A model generated the notes under the pieces. The model saw only the letters and a list, made by a program, of their open reading frames with translations. It was not told where the DNA came from and ran no database searches. DNA of 31,024 bases from JBBKXP01 sp038251315 (lineage in GTDB: Bacteria > Pseudomonadota > Alphaproteobacteria > Rhodobacterales > Rhodobacteraceae), in the NCBI GenBank assembly GCA_038251315.1, contig JBBSBK010000037.1, forward strand, positions 1-31,024, given 5' to 3'. The position numbers and the translations under genes were made by a program. How positions within the stretch are numbered: position 1 is the first letter of the stretch; the number at the start of each line of letters is the position of its first letter. Below are positions 22,580-29,711 of this stretch, piece after piece.

Positions 22580-23356
22580 CTGGGACAGCTTGACGACGCC
22601 TATGCCAACGGCATCCATATTGCGAATGGCTCAGCCTATCCGGCCCTCTGGACCGAACGGGCGGCGGCGTTTCGCGCCACAGCGCGGGGGCGGCTGGATC
22701 AGCCCTATGGGCCGCGTCCGCGCGAGAGGTTCGATCTGTTCCTGCCTGCAGGCACGCCGCGCGGCACGGTGATTTTCGTGCATGGCGGCTACTGGCTTGA
22801 GGGCGACAAATCGCTCTGGTCGCATCTGGCGGCGGGGCCAGTGGCCCAAGGTTGGGCCGTTGCCGTGCCATCCTACGACCTGTGCCCCGATGTGCGCATC
22901 GCCGACATCACCCGGCAGATTGCCTTGGCGATTTCGGTCATCGCCGACCGGATGCCGGGGCCACTGCGCCTGACGGGTCATTCGGCGGGCGGGCATCTGG
23001 TGGCGCGGATGGCCTGCGATGACCTGACCCCCGACTGGCGCGACCGGGTGCAGCGGATCGTGCCGATCTCGGCGTTGTCGGACCTCGGGCCGCTGCGACA
23101 GACATCGATGAACGACGTGCTGCGCATTGACCGGGCCGAAGCGCGGGCGGAAAGCCCATTGTCGCATGGCTGGTCGGGGGTACCGGTGACGCTGTGGGTC
23201 GGGGCCGACGAACGCCCGGCGTTTCTGGACCAGTCCCGCCGGCTGTCGGCGCATTGGCAGGTGCCGGTGGTGGTGGAGCCGGGGCGGCACCATTTCGACG
23301 TGATCGAAGGGTTGCAGAATGCGGGCAGCCAATTGACGGCGACGCTGCTGGGCTGA
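22580..23356 (+). CDS. Alpha/beta hydrolase, kynurenine-formamidase type, apparent CTG start
   Basis: About 258 residues. HGGYW (oxyanion hole, ~65-69), GHSAGGH (nucleophile elbow), a late Asp in VGADERPAF and His in RHHFDVI make a complete triad. The HGGYW/GHSAGGH pair and the opening LDDAYANG...YPALWTERAAAFRA resemble arylformamidase (kynurenine formamidase)-like hydrolases. GTG at 22769 would cut away this conserved N-terminus. In frame upstream there is no ATG, GTG or TTG before a TGA at 22523, but CTG at 22580 has GGGGGA at seven bases and fits the family length. The real start is therefore either CTG or lost. Divergent from the aldehyde dehydrogenase by 75 bp. Confidence 0.8.
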   Translation: MGQLDDAYANGIHIANGSAYPALWTERAAAFRATARGRLDQPYGPRPRERFDLFLPAGTPRGTVIFVHGGYWLEGDKSLWSHLAAGPVAQGWAVAVPSYDLCPDVRIADITRQIALAISVIADRMPGPLRLTGHSAGGHLVARMACDDLTPDWRDRVQRIVPISALSDLGPLRQTSMNDVLRIDRAEARAESPLSHGWSGVPVTLWVGADERPAFLDQSRRLSAHWQVPVVVEPGRHHFDVIEGLQNAGSQLTATLLG

Positions 23357-23361
23357 CCGCC

Positions 23362-23404
23362 GGGGCGCTGCCCCGGACCCCGGAGTTTCAGGGACCAAAG
23401 AAGT
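23362..23404 (+). repeat. Intergenic repeat copy R6
   Basis: GGGGCGCTGCCCC hairpin, CCCGGAGTTTCAGGGACC and AAAGAAG tail. It fills most of the 58-bp gap between the convergent hydrolase and P1 peptidase genes and is the most complete plus-strand copy. Confidence 0.7.
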
Positions 23405-23414
23405 TGAAAGTGGG

Positions 23415-24389
23415 TTAGCCGAAACGGGAATTCCACGTCGGCAGCGTGTCGTCGTCGGCTTTTGTCGCATGGAAAACCGCGCGGGCGATGGCGCGGGCCA
23501 TGCAGGTGGCGGCCGCGTGGCCAAGCAGGATTGCGTCAGTCTTGGGCCGCGCCCCGGTGCCGAGCGCAAAGATCAGGTCGCCGTCGTGTAGGGTATGGCT
23601 GGGTACCAGCGCACGGGCGAAACCGTCGTGCGCGGCAGTCGCCAGCCGCGTGCATTGTGCTTGCGTCAGCGTCGCGTCGGTGGCGACGACGCCGATGGTG
23701 GTGTTGCGGGCCGGGCCGCCCTTGACCAGCGGCGGGCCCTTGGGAAAGGCGGGCGCGGCGCCAATGCCGCCGAACTCGTCGCCTTCTTCCCACGGGGCGG
23801 CCCAAAAATGCGCCCCTTCGCCCACCGTTGCCGACCCGAGCGCGTTGACAGCGACCAATGCGCCGACCGTGGTTCCGTCAGGCAGGACGCAGGAGGCCGA
23901 CCCGAGACCACCCTTGAGCGTCGCCGTCGTCGCCCCGGCACCCGCACCTGCGCTGCCGATGGCAAAGTCGGTCGCCGCCGCAGCCAGCGCCGCCCGGCCA
24001 AGCGCGTTGTAGGGGTTAACCGCCCAATCCTTGGCCCCTCCGTTCAGCAGATCGAACAGGATCGCCGCCGGGACGATCGGCACCCGGACCGGACCGACCG
24101 GGAAACCGCGCGCCATGTCGCGCAGAACATCCGCCACCCCCGACGCCGCATCAAGGCCAAACGCCGACCCGCCCGCCAGCACCAGCGCGTCGACCTGTTC
24201 GACCAGCCGGTCGGGGGCCAGCAGATCCGTCTCGCGGCTGCCCGGCGCGCCGCCCATGACGCAGACCCCGGTCGCAAAGGGCGCGTCGCCGATCAGAACC
24301 GTGACCCCGGATTTCAGCCTTGTATCAGCGGCATTGCCAACGCGCAGCCCGGCGACATCGGAGATCAGGTTGCGCGGCCCCGGCGTCAC
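23415..24389 (-). CDS. P1-family (S58, DmpA/BapA-type) aminopeptidase
   Basis: 324 residues. Ntn-hydrolase-fold peptidases of this family process N-terminal D- or beta-amino acids. Typical segments: NLISDVAGLRVGNA, LAGGSAFGLDAASGV, GAGAGATTATLKGGLG, GALVAVNALG and the self-cleavage/nucleophile region GGPARNTTIGVVATDATL, where cleavage before the first Thr is predicted (family nucleophile is Ser or Thr). Only the family is safe; substrate is unknown. I start it at GTG 24389, which overlaps the upstream stop (GTGA) and leads directly into conserved sequence. A longer frame to 24665 reads the other gene's sequence in a shifted frame. Confidence 0.88.
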   Translation of the reverse strand: MTPGPRNLISDVAGLRVGNAADTRLKSGVTVLIGDAPFATGVCVMGGAPGSRETDLLAPDRLVEQVDALVLAGGSAFGLDAASGVADVLRDMARGFPVGPVRVPIVPAAILFDLLNGGAKDWAVNPYNALGRAALAAAATDFAIGSAGAGAGATTATLKGGLGSASCVLPDGTTVGALVAVNALGSATVGEGAHFWAAPWEEGDEFGGIGAAPAFPKGPPLVKGGPARNTTIGVVATDATLTQAQCTRLATAAHDGFARALVPSHTLHDGDLIFALGTGARPKTDAILLGHAAATCMARAIARAVFHATKADDDTLPTWNSRFG

Positions 24390-24805
24390 ACGTCGACCAG
24401 ATAGGGGCCGACATATGTCAACCGTGGGGTGTTGTTCAGGGTATAGGGCAGGCCCGCGAACGCCGCCTCGGCCAGAACGACCAGCGTGTCGGCGCCGTGG
24501 ATGTGCAGCATCATGTCCTCGACCAGACCGGGGCCGAACCATGCGGCAAGGCGTGGGCGCACCGCCGGGCCATAGACGACCGTCACATGTTCCGGATCGA
24601 CGAACGCGCCAGACAGGTCGATGGTCAGTTGCACCGGATGCATCTCGTCCGCACTGGCATAGCAATAGGCGCGGGCGTTGGCTCCGGATCGGAACTGGCC
24701 AAAGAACAGATGCAGCCGCGCCTTGCCCAGCGGCGGCGGGACGGCGATATCGGGGATCGGCGGGCGCGGGGCCAGCAGGGCGGTAAGGCGTGTCCAGACT
24801 GTCAT
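24386..24805 (-). CDS. Unrecognised 139-residue protein coupled to P1 peptidase
   Basis: I do not recognise a family. The product begins MTVWTRLTALLAPRPPIPD and continues as a soluble alpha/beta-looking sequence (LHLFFGQFRSGANARAYCYASADEMHPVQLTIDLSGAFVDPEHVTVVYGP, ...MLHIHGADTLVVLAEAAFAG) with no signal peptide or membrane segment. The ATG at 24805 has AGGGGG upstream. Its TGA is overlapped by the GTG of the P1 peptidase, so the two are translated together and may act together. Divergent from yghU by 138 bp. Confidence 0.7.
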   Translation of the reverse strand: MTVWTRLTALLAPRPPIPDIAVPPPLGKARLHLFFGQFRSGANARAYCYASADEMHPVQLTIDLSGAFVDPEHVTVVYGPAVRPRLAAWFGPGLVEDMMLHIHGADTLVVLAEAAFAGLPYTLNNTPRLTYVGPYLVDV

Positions 24806-24943
24806 GTGGCCCCCTTGGCGCCCCCGGTGTCGGGTGCCAGATTGGACCCGGACGCGCGTTTTGTCATCACGGTTTTGTGCGTGTCTTGTGCCTGACCGTC
24901 CCCGTGTTACGTCTTTGCCCGCAAACGCAGCAGGAGCATCGTC

Positions 24944-25795
24944 ATGACCGACATCTACACCCCCCCCAAAGTCTGGACCTGGAACAAGGAAAACGGCGGC
25001 AAATTCGCATCGACCAATCGGCCGATCGCCGGGGCGACGCATGACAAGGTGCTGCCGGTGGGCGACCATCCGTTCCAGTTGTATTCCCTCGCCACGCCGA
25101 ACGGGGTCAAGGTGACAGTGCTGTTCGAAGAGTTGTTGGCCGCGGGGCACGCAGCGGACTACGACGCGTGGCTTATCAAGATCGGCGATGGCGACCAGTT
25201 TGGCAGCGGCTTTGTCGGTGCGAACCCGAATTCCAAGATCCCCGCCCTGATGGACCATTCCGGCTCATCCCCGGTGCGGCTGTTCGAAAGTGGCGCGATT
25301 TTGTTGCATTTGGCCGAAAAATTCGGGGCGTTTCTGCCCAAGGACGGCCCCGCACGGACCGAAGTGATGAACTGGCTGTTCTGGTTGCAGGGGTCTGCCC
25401 CTTACCTTGGCGGCGGGTTCGGGCATTTTTACGCCTACGCGCCCGAGAAATACGAATACCCGATCAACCGTTTCGCGATGGAAACCAAACGGCAGTTGGA
25501 TGTGCTCGACCGGCAACTGGCCGACCACGCCTTTGTCGCAGGTGCCGACTATTCCATCGCCGATATGGCGATCTGGCCGTGGTATGGCAATCTTGCTTTA
25601 GGGCGGCAGTATGACGCGGGCGAATTCCTTGACGTGACATCCTACAAAAACGTCCAGCGCTGGGCGCAGGTCATCGACGCCCGTCCCGCCGTGATCCGCG
25701 GCAAGATGGTCAACCGCGACTGGGGCGATGCGTGGGAACAGCTCCCCGAACGCCATGCTGCCAGTGATTTCGACGCGGTGGCGAAAAAGCCCTAG
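24944..25795 (+). CDS. yghU: YghU-type glutathione S-transferase
   Basis: 283 residues. Glutathione-dependent disulfide-bond oxidoreductase of the Nu class. N-terminal extension ~1-45 (YTPPKVWTWNKENGGKFASTNRPIAGATHDKVLPVG) typical of YghU, then a thioredoxin fold (~45-130, QLYSLATPNGVKVTVLFEELL, NPNSKIPALMD, LFESGAILLHLAEKFG) and an all-helical GST C-domain (~140-270, with YSIADMAIWPWYG). TPNG.K at the N-terminal helix and the ESGAI loop bind glutathione in YghU. ATG 24944 has AGGAG at eight bases. The plus-strand creatinase gene follows 170 bp later. Confidence 0.93.
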   Translation: MTDIYTPPKVWTWNKENGGKFASTNRPIAGATHDKVLPVGDHPFQLYSLATPNGVKVTVLFEELLAAGHAADYDAWLIKIGDGDQFGSGFVGANPNSKIPALMDHSGSSPVRLFESGAILLHLAEKFGAFLPKDGPARTEVMNWLFWLQGSAPYLGGGFGHFYAYAPEKYEYPINRFAMETKRQLDVLDRQLADHAFVAGADYSIADMAIWPWYGNLALGRQYDAGEFLDVTSYKNVQRWAQVIDARPAVIRGKMVNRDWGDAWEQLPERHAASDFDAVAKKP

Positions 25796-25836
25796 CGCGG
25801 TGTCGTGCCGGGGGATATGAGATGTTTCGAGCTTAT

Positions 25837-25960
25837 GGCGATGGCGTCGCCAAGGGTTTCGACCCGTCGCTTGGTGCCCCGACCTGACAATGGTCCGGCT
25901 CCCCCGTCCTGAACGCCGGGACCTTTCGGGGCCCCATCGGCCCCATCCCGTGTGAGGTCG
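25837..25960 (+). promoter_or_regulatory. Possible structured leader of creatinase mRNA
   Basis: In the 170-bp gap before the creatinase gene: GGCGA/TCGCC (25837-25851), GGGT-TTCG-ACCC (25854-25865) with a UUCG tetraloop, outer CCAA/TTGG (25850-25874), and a CGGGA/TCCCG stem enclosing GGGGCC-CCATC-GGCCCC (25918-25950). Several nested GC-rich helices without a U-run, followed by an SD (GAGGT). No known riboswitch core was recognised. By eye only; no fold calculated. Confidence 0.35.
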
Positions 25961-25965
25961 ATAAA

Positions 25966-27171
25966 ATGACGAACCGTCCCGAATTCTACCGTTTTCATCA
26001 AGGTGACAGGGTGCTGCCCTTTGCCCCCGCCGAATACGATGCCCGGCTTGCGGGGCTGCGCGCAATCATGGCGCAAACCGGGGTCGAGGCCTGCGTTTTC
26101 ACGTCGATGCATTCCATCGCCTATTATTCCGGGTTCCTGTATTGCAGTTTCGGCCGCCCCTATGGGCTGGTCGTGACGGACAGCGAAAGCGTGACGATCA
26201 GCGCGGGTATCGACGCTGCGCAACCATGGCGGCGCTGTCATGGCGACAATATCACCTACACCGATTGGCAGCGCGACAATTACTGGCGCGCGATCCTGTC
26301 GGTGGCGGGGCCGGGCTGCGTCGTCGGGATCGAGGGCGATCACCTGACGCTGGTGCAAAGCCAGAAACTGACGGCCTTCCTGACCCCGTCAAAAACCGTG
26401 GACATCGCCCTCGACACGATGCGCCAGCGGATGACGAAATCGCCCGCCGAACTGGCGATCATCCGGGCGGGCGCGCATACCGCAGATGTTGGCGGCTATG
26501 CGATCCGCGACGCGATCAGCGTCGGCACCCGCGAGATCGACGTGGCGATGGCCGGGCGTGACGCGATGGAACTGGAAATCGCGCGGGCGTATCCCCATGC
26601 CGAATATCGCGACACCTGGGTCTGGTTCCAGTCGGGGATCAACACCGACGGGGCGCACAACCCGGTCACGGCGCGGCAGCTAGAGCGGGGCGATATCCTG
26701 TCGCTGAACACATTCCCGATGATCAGCGGCTATTACACCGCGCTCGAACGGACCCTGTTTGTGGGCGAGGTCGACGCGGCCAGCTTGCGCGTGTGGGAGG
26801 CCAATGTGGCCGCCCACGAATACGGCATGTCGTTGCTGCTGCCGGGGGCGAAATGTTCCGACATCACGCACAAAATCAACGATTTCCTTGAAGAACGGCA
26901 ACTGCTGCAATACCGCACCTTCGGCTACGGCCATTCGTTCGGCGTGCTGTCGCATTATTACGGCCGCGAGGCGGGGCTGGAACTGCGCGAGGATATCGAC
27001 ACCGTGCTGGAACCCGGCATGGTGATTTCAATGGAACCCATGCTGACCATCCCCGACGGCCAACCGGGGGCGGGTGGCTACCGCGAACATGACATTCTGA
27101 TCATCACGAAAGATGGCAACGAGGACATCACCAAATATCCGTATGGACCGGACTTCAACGTGGTCAGCTAA
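25966..27171 (+). CDS. Creatinase (creatine amidinohydrolase)
   Basis: 401 residues, the length of characterised creatinases (EC 3.5.3.3), which hydrolyse creatine to sarcosine and urea. Pita-bread fold related to M24 aminopeptidases and prolidases but lacking their metal ligands. The sequence follows Pseudomonas putida creatinase as I recall it almost throughout: YYSGFLYCSFGRPY, TDWQRDNY, TWVWFQSGINTDGAHNPVT, DILSLNTFPMISGYYTALERTLF, LQYRTFGYGHSFG.LSHYYGREAGLELREDIDTVLEPGMV, SMEPM, GAGGYREHDIL. Catalytic His231, Glu261 and Glu357 are present (His232, Glu262, Glu358 in P. putida). ATG 25966 with GAGGT upstream. No creatininase, sarcosine oxidase or urease lies nearby, so downstream steps would be elsewhere. 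Confidence 0.93.
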   Translation: MTNRPEFYRFHQGDRVLPFAPAEYDARLAGLRAIMAQTGVEACVFTSMHSIAYYSGFLYCSFGRPYGLVVTDSESVTISAGIDAAQPWRRCHGDNITYTDWQRDNYWRAILSVAGPGCVVGIEGDHLTLVQSQKLTAFLTPSKTVDIALDTMRQRMTKSPAELAIIRAGAHTADVGGYAIRDAISVGTREIDVAMAGRDAMELEIARAYPHAEYRDTWVWFQSGINTDGAHNPVTARQLERGDILSLNTFPMISGYYTALERTLFVGEVDAASLRVWEANVAAHEYGMSLLLPGAKCSDITHKINDFLEERQLLQYRTFGYGHSFGVLSHYYGREAGLELREDIDTVLEPGMVISMEPMLTIPDGQPGAGGYREHDILIITKDGNEDITKYPYGPDFNVVS

Positions 27172-27194
27172 GGCCGCACCCTGCCGTGGCGGCC
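27172..27194 (+). terminator. Weak hairpin after the creatinase gene
   Basis: GGCCGC ... GCGGCC, a 6-bp stem with an 11-nt loop, starting at the creatinase stop. No U-run. It may be a Rho-type or processing signal. Confidence 0.3.
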
Positions 27195-27254
27195 AACCGC
27201 GCCGCTACGGCAGTCAGCAATTCGCCGTGAGGCCCTTTTCCATCGGCGGATCAA

Positions 27255-27271
27255 CATGCTAGGACAGCATG
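27255..27271. promoter_or_regulatory. Inverted repeat upstream of the L,D-transpeptidase gene
   Basis: CATGCT-AGGAC-AGCATG, 6-bp arms with a 5-base spacer, 22 bp before the start codon. Operator or 5'-leader hairpin; no regulator is adjacent. Confidence 0.35.
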
Positions 27272-27293
27272 ATTCTTTTGCCTTGAGGGCCGC

Positions 27294-28130
27294 ATGACCG
27301 ACTTCATTCCAAACCGCCGTGCCTTCATGGCACTTGCCGGGTCCGCCGCACTGGGGGCCTGCACCACGACTCCGCCCGTATCCATCGCTTCGGTCCGCGA
27401 ACAGTTCATCGAAGGTTACGGGCCGGTGTTCGATTCCGGTTATGAGTTGCCTGGGATCCCCAGCAGCTACCTCGACCCGCCGAACCGGCGGGCCACGGGG
27501 CAATATCTGGGCGAACAATCGCCCGGCACCATCGACGTCGATCCCTATGCCAAGTTTTTGTACCTTGTGCGCGAGGGCAACAACTCGGTCCGCTTTCCGG
27601 TCGGGGTCGGCCGGGCCGGGCGCAGTTTTCGCGGCCAGGGTAACATCCAGCTCAAACGCAAATGGCCGGGCTGGACGCCAACAGCGAACATGCTGCGCAC
27701 CGAACCCGACGTCTATGGGCCGTTCGCGCGCGGAATTCCGGGTGGGTTGCGCAGCCCGCTGGGGGCGCGGGCCTTGTATCTCTACAAAGGCGGTCGCGAT
27801 ACCTATTACCGCATCCACGGCACCAACGATCTGCAATCCATTGGCAATTCCGGGTCGGCCGGCTGCATCCGCCTGTTCAATCAGGACATCATCGCGCTAT
27901 ACGACATGATCGACATCGGAACGCAGGTGCACGTGCGCGGCGAAGAGGAATCACTGCGCGTCGATCCTGAGAATTTCAACCGGGGCATCGAACTGCCGGC
28001 GACAAGAGTCGATCCGAATGAGGTTTATGGCGCAGCAGCGCGCGCCAACGACCACCCGCCGATCTTTGACGATCCGCGCGACGGGCTGAGCCCGGGTCAG
28101 GTCGAGGCGCAGTCGGATGTGCCCCTATAG
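27294..28130 (+). CDS. L,D-transpeptidase lipoprotein (YkuD/ErfK family)
   Basis: 278 residues. Signal sequence with RR near the start and a lipobox LGAC, lipid attachment predicted at Cys23, so a periplasm-facing lipoprotein. YkuD catalytic domain ~80-220 ends in the family motif H175GTND...S-G-S-A-G-C191-I-R. Such enzymes make 3-3 peptidoglycan cross-links or attach outer-membrane proteins to peptidoglycan. The C-terminal ~50 residues are poorly conserved and acidic. The TAG stop overlaps the stop of the convergent cupin gene (28125-28130). Confidence 0.92.
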   Translation: MTDFIPNRRAFMALAGSAALGACTTTPPVSIASVREQFIEGYGPVFDSGYELPGIPSSYLDPPNRRATGQYLGEQSPGTIDVDPYAKFLYLVREGNNSVRFPVGVGRAGRSFRGQGNIQLKRKWPGWTPTANMLRTEPDVYGPFARGIPGGLRSPLGARALYLYKGGRDTYYRIHGTNDLQSIGNSGSAGCIRLFNQDIIALYDMIDIGTQVHVRGEEESLRVDPENFNRGIELPATRVDPNEVYGAAARANDHPPIFDDPRDGLSPGQVEAQSDVPL

Positions 28131-28469
28131 GCGGATCACATAATCCTTGACGGTGGTCTCGATCACCTCCCAAGAACCGACAAAGCCGGGGCGCAGCACA
28201 AAGCTGTCCCCGGCTTTGACGGTTCTGGGGGGCTGGCCGTCTTCGGTCAATACCGACACGCCCGACAGGATGCGGCAATATTCCCATTCGTCATAGGTGA
28301 TCCGCCACGCACCCGGGGTCGATTGCCAGATCCCGGCATAAAGACCCGCCCGGTCTTCGACGTTCCAAGTGGTGAACACCGGATCGCCCGACAGCACGCG
28401 GGCCGGGTCGGGGCGGCTGACCTCGGGGGTGATCCCGGCGGGCAGAACGGGCACGAAACGGTCGGTCAT
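28125..28469 (-). CDS. Small cupin, DUF861/cupin_3 type (second copy)
   Basis: 114 residues with one cupin domain: FTTWNVEDRAGLYAGIWQSTPGAWRITYDEWEYCRILSGVSVLTEDGQPPRTVKAGDSFVLRPGFVGSWEVIETTVKDYVI, same family as the protein at 19998-20351 but only moderately similar. Function unknown. ATG 28469 has GAGG eight bases upstream; an ATG at 28481 in frame is less likely. Overlaps the 3' end of the L,D-transpeptidase gene by six bases and is divergent from telA by 117 bp. Confidence 0.85.
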   Translation of the reverse strand: MTDRFVPVLPAGITPEVSRPDPARVLSGDPVFTTWNVEDRAGLYAGIWQSTPGAWRITYDEWEYCRILSGVSVLTEDGQPPRTVKAGDSFVLRPGFVGSWEVIETTVKDYVIRL

Positions 28470-28586
28470 GGCGGGCCTCATTGTCGCAATATTTCACATC
28501 CGGTCCACCAAAACCGGGTGACGCACCTTTGTAAATGCGGCTAACATCCCATAGATCATCACCACGTCATTTCAGCGAGGACCATC

Positions 28587-29669
28587 ATGGCCGATTTCGA
28601 TACCCAGATCCGTGAATCCCAGGAACAGGTTGCGCAGGCGCAATCCAAGATCAGCGACCTGACCGGCCGGATCGAAACCGCGCGTCAAAAGATGGCGCAG
28701 GGCACCGACATTGCAGTCGATATCGAAAATGCCTCGCTTGAGGATGTGCATGCCCATACCGAATTGATGAACGCCAACATTGCCGAACTCATCATGGGGT
28801 TGGACGATGTGACGTCGGGCTTTCAGCAGGATTTCGACGAGATGCGGTCCAAAACCGGAATGGAATCGTTCATTGGCATCTTTTCCAAGGCCAAAGCCGA
28901 TTCAATGCGTGGCGAACGGATGCGCACCGCCAGCGTCGATGACAAGCTGCAGGACCTGATTTCGAAATCCAACGTGATCCAGCGGTTGCTGGAACAGCAG
29001 TTGACCGTTCTGAACGACCAAAAAACCAAGGTTGAAACCAACCTGACCGGCACGCTGGAAGAACGCGAAGTGACCGTTGGCGAGCTTGAAGCATCACGCG
29101 CCGAAATCCTTGGCATGGATCCGAAAATTATCATGCTTGAGGGGCAGGTTTCCGTCGAACAGGACGCCGCCAAACGAACCAAACTGGAAACCGATCTGGC
29201 AGCGCTGAATATGCAATACAATGCACTGGTGCAGGACGAACAGGTCAAGCTGGCGAAAAGCCAGACGCTGGAACGCTATATCGAAAAGGGCAAGACCTGG
29301 ATCGATTCGCTGCAAAATCAGGCGGCGACGCAGATGGTGCTAATCAACAAATTGCAGACCGATACCAAACAGCGTGTGGTCCTGTATGACGCCCTGACCA
29401 AATCGCTGAAGACGGCGCAGCAGCAGGACGTGGCGCACCGGATCAACGAAATCGGGGTCAAGACCGACCAAGAGGCGCAGACGGCAATGGCGGCGATCGG
29501 GTCCGCGACCAATGCTAAAATGGCCGACATGCTTGAAGCGCACGAGGACCACATGGTTTTCGCCCGCGAAGTGCTGGAACAAAAGGCCAAGGCGGACGAG
29601 CGGTTCGTACGGCGGTTCCAAAAGATCGTCGAGAAGCACGACAAGAATTTGTATGGGGCGGGGGAGTAG
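28587..29669 (+). CDS. TelA-family protein (toxic anion resistance, PF05816)
   Basis: 360 residues, soluble, almost entirely predicted helix with coiled-coil stretches (residues ~1-45 SQEQVAQAQSKISDLTGRIETARQKM and ~180-230). The TelA family is recognised by TGMESFIGIFSKAKADSMRGERMRTA..VDDKLQDLISKSNVIQRLLEQQLTVL and the C-terminal LNKLQ-like/ALTKSLKTAQQQDVAHRINEIG region. TelA proteins accompany tellurite and general-stress clusters, but the mechanism is unresolved. ATG 28587 has GAGGA at eight bases. It opens a plus-strand series with the next two genes. Confidence 0.85.
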   Translation: MADFDTQIRESQEQVAQAQSKISDLTGRIETARQKMAQGTDIAVDIENASLEDVHAHTELMNANIAELIMGLDDVTSGFQQDFDEMRSKTGMESFIGIFSKAKADSMRGERMRTASVDDKLQDLISKSNVIQRLLEQQLTVLNDQKTKVETNLTGTLEEREVTVGELEASRAEILGMDPKIIMLEGQVSVEQDAAKRTKLETDLAALNMQYNALVQDEQVKLAKSQTLERYIEKGKTWIDSLQNQAATQMVLINKLQTDTKQRVVLYDALTKSLKTAQQQDVAHRINEIGVKTDQEAQTAMAAIGSATNAKMADMLEAHEDHMVFAREVLEQKAKADERFVRRFQKIVEKHDKNLYGAGE

Positions 29670-29680
29670 TGCGCGGGGCG

Positions 29681-29697
29681 GTGTGGTTTAACCACAC
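29681..29697. promoter_or_regulatory. Perfect palindrome between telA and the next gene
   Basis: GTGTGGTT-T-AACCACAC, 8-bp arms around one base, starting 11 bp after the telA stop and ending 14 bp before the next ATG, just before its SD (AGAGGA). Candidate operator, hairpin or RNA-processing site. Confidence 0.4.
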
Positions 29698-29711
29698 CAG
29701 AGGATGAATCC

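Noticed and set aside
25835..25912. 25-codon ORF (MAMASPRVSTRRLV...) in the creatinase leader
   Set aside because: No SD, unremarkable composition, and overlaps the predicted hairpins; could be a leader peptide but nothing supports it.
25850..25960. Resemblance of the creatinase leader to the guanidine-I (ykkC) riboswitch (GGGTTTCG, TGGTCCG)
   Set aside because: The conserved core (ACTGGTCCGAGAG, ACACG, GGGA.AAAAGCCC) is missing; only two short strings coincide.
25966..27171. Calling the M24-family protein DddP (DMSP lyase) or an Xaa-Pro peptidase
   Set aside because: Sequence follows creatinase throughout, including the His, Glu, Glu catalytic set and GREAGLELREDIDTVLEPGMV; DddP and prolidase metal-ligand patterns are not matched.
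28500..28586. Sigma-70 promoter TTGTAA-N17-TAGATC before telA
   Set aside because: Right spacing but poor match in the -10; too weak to list.
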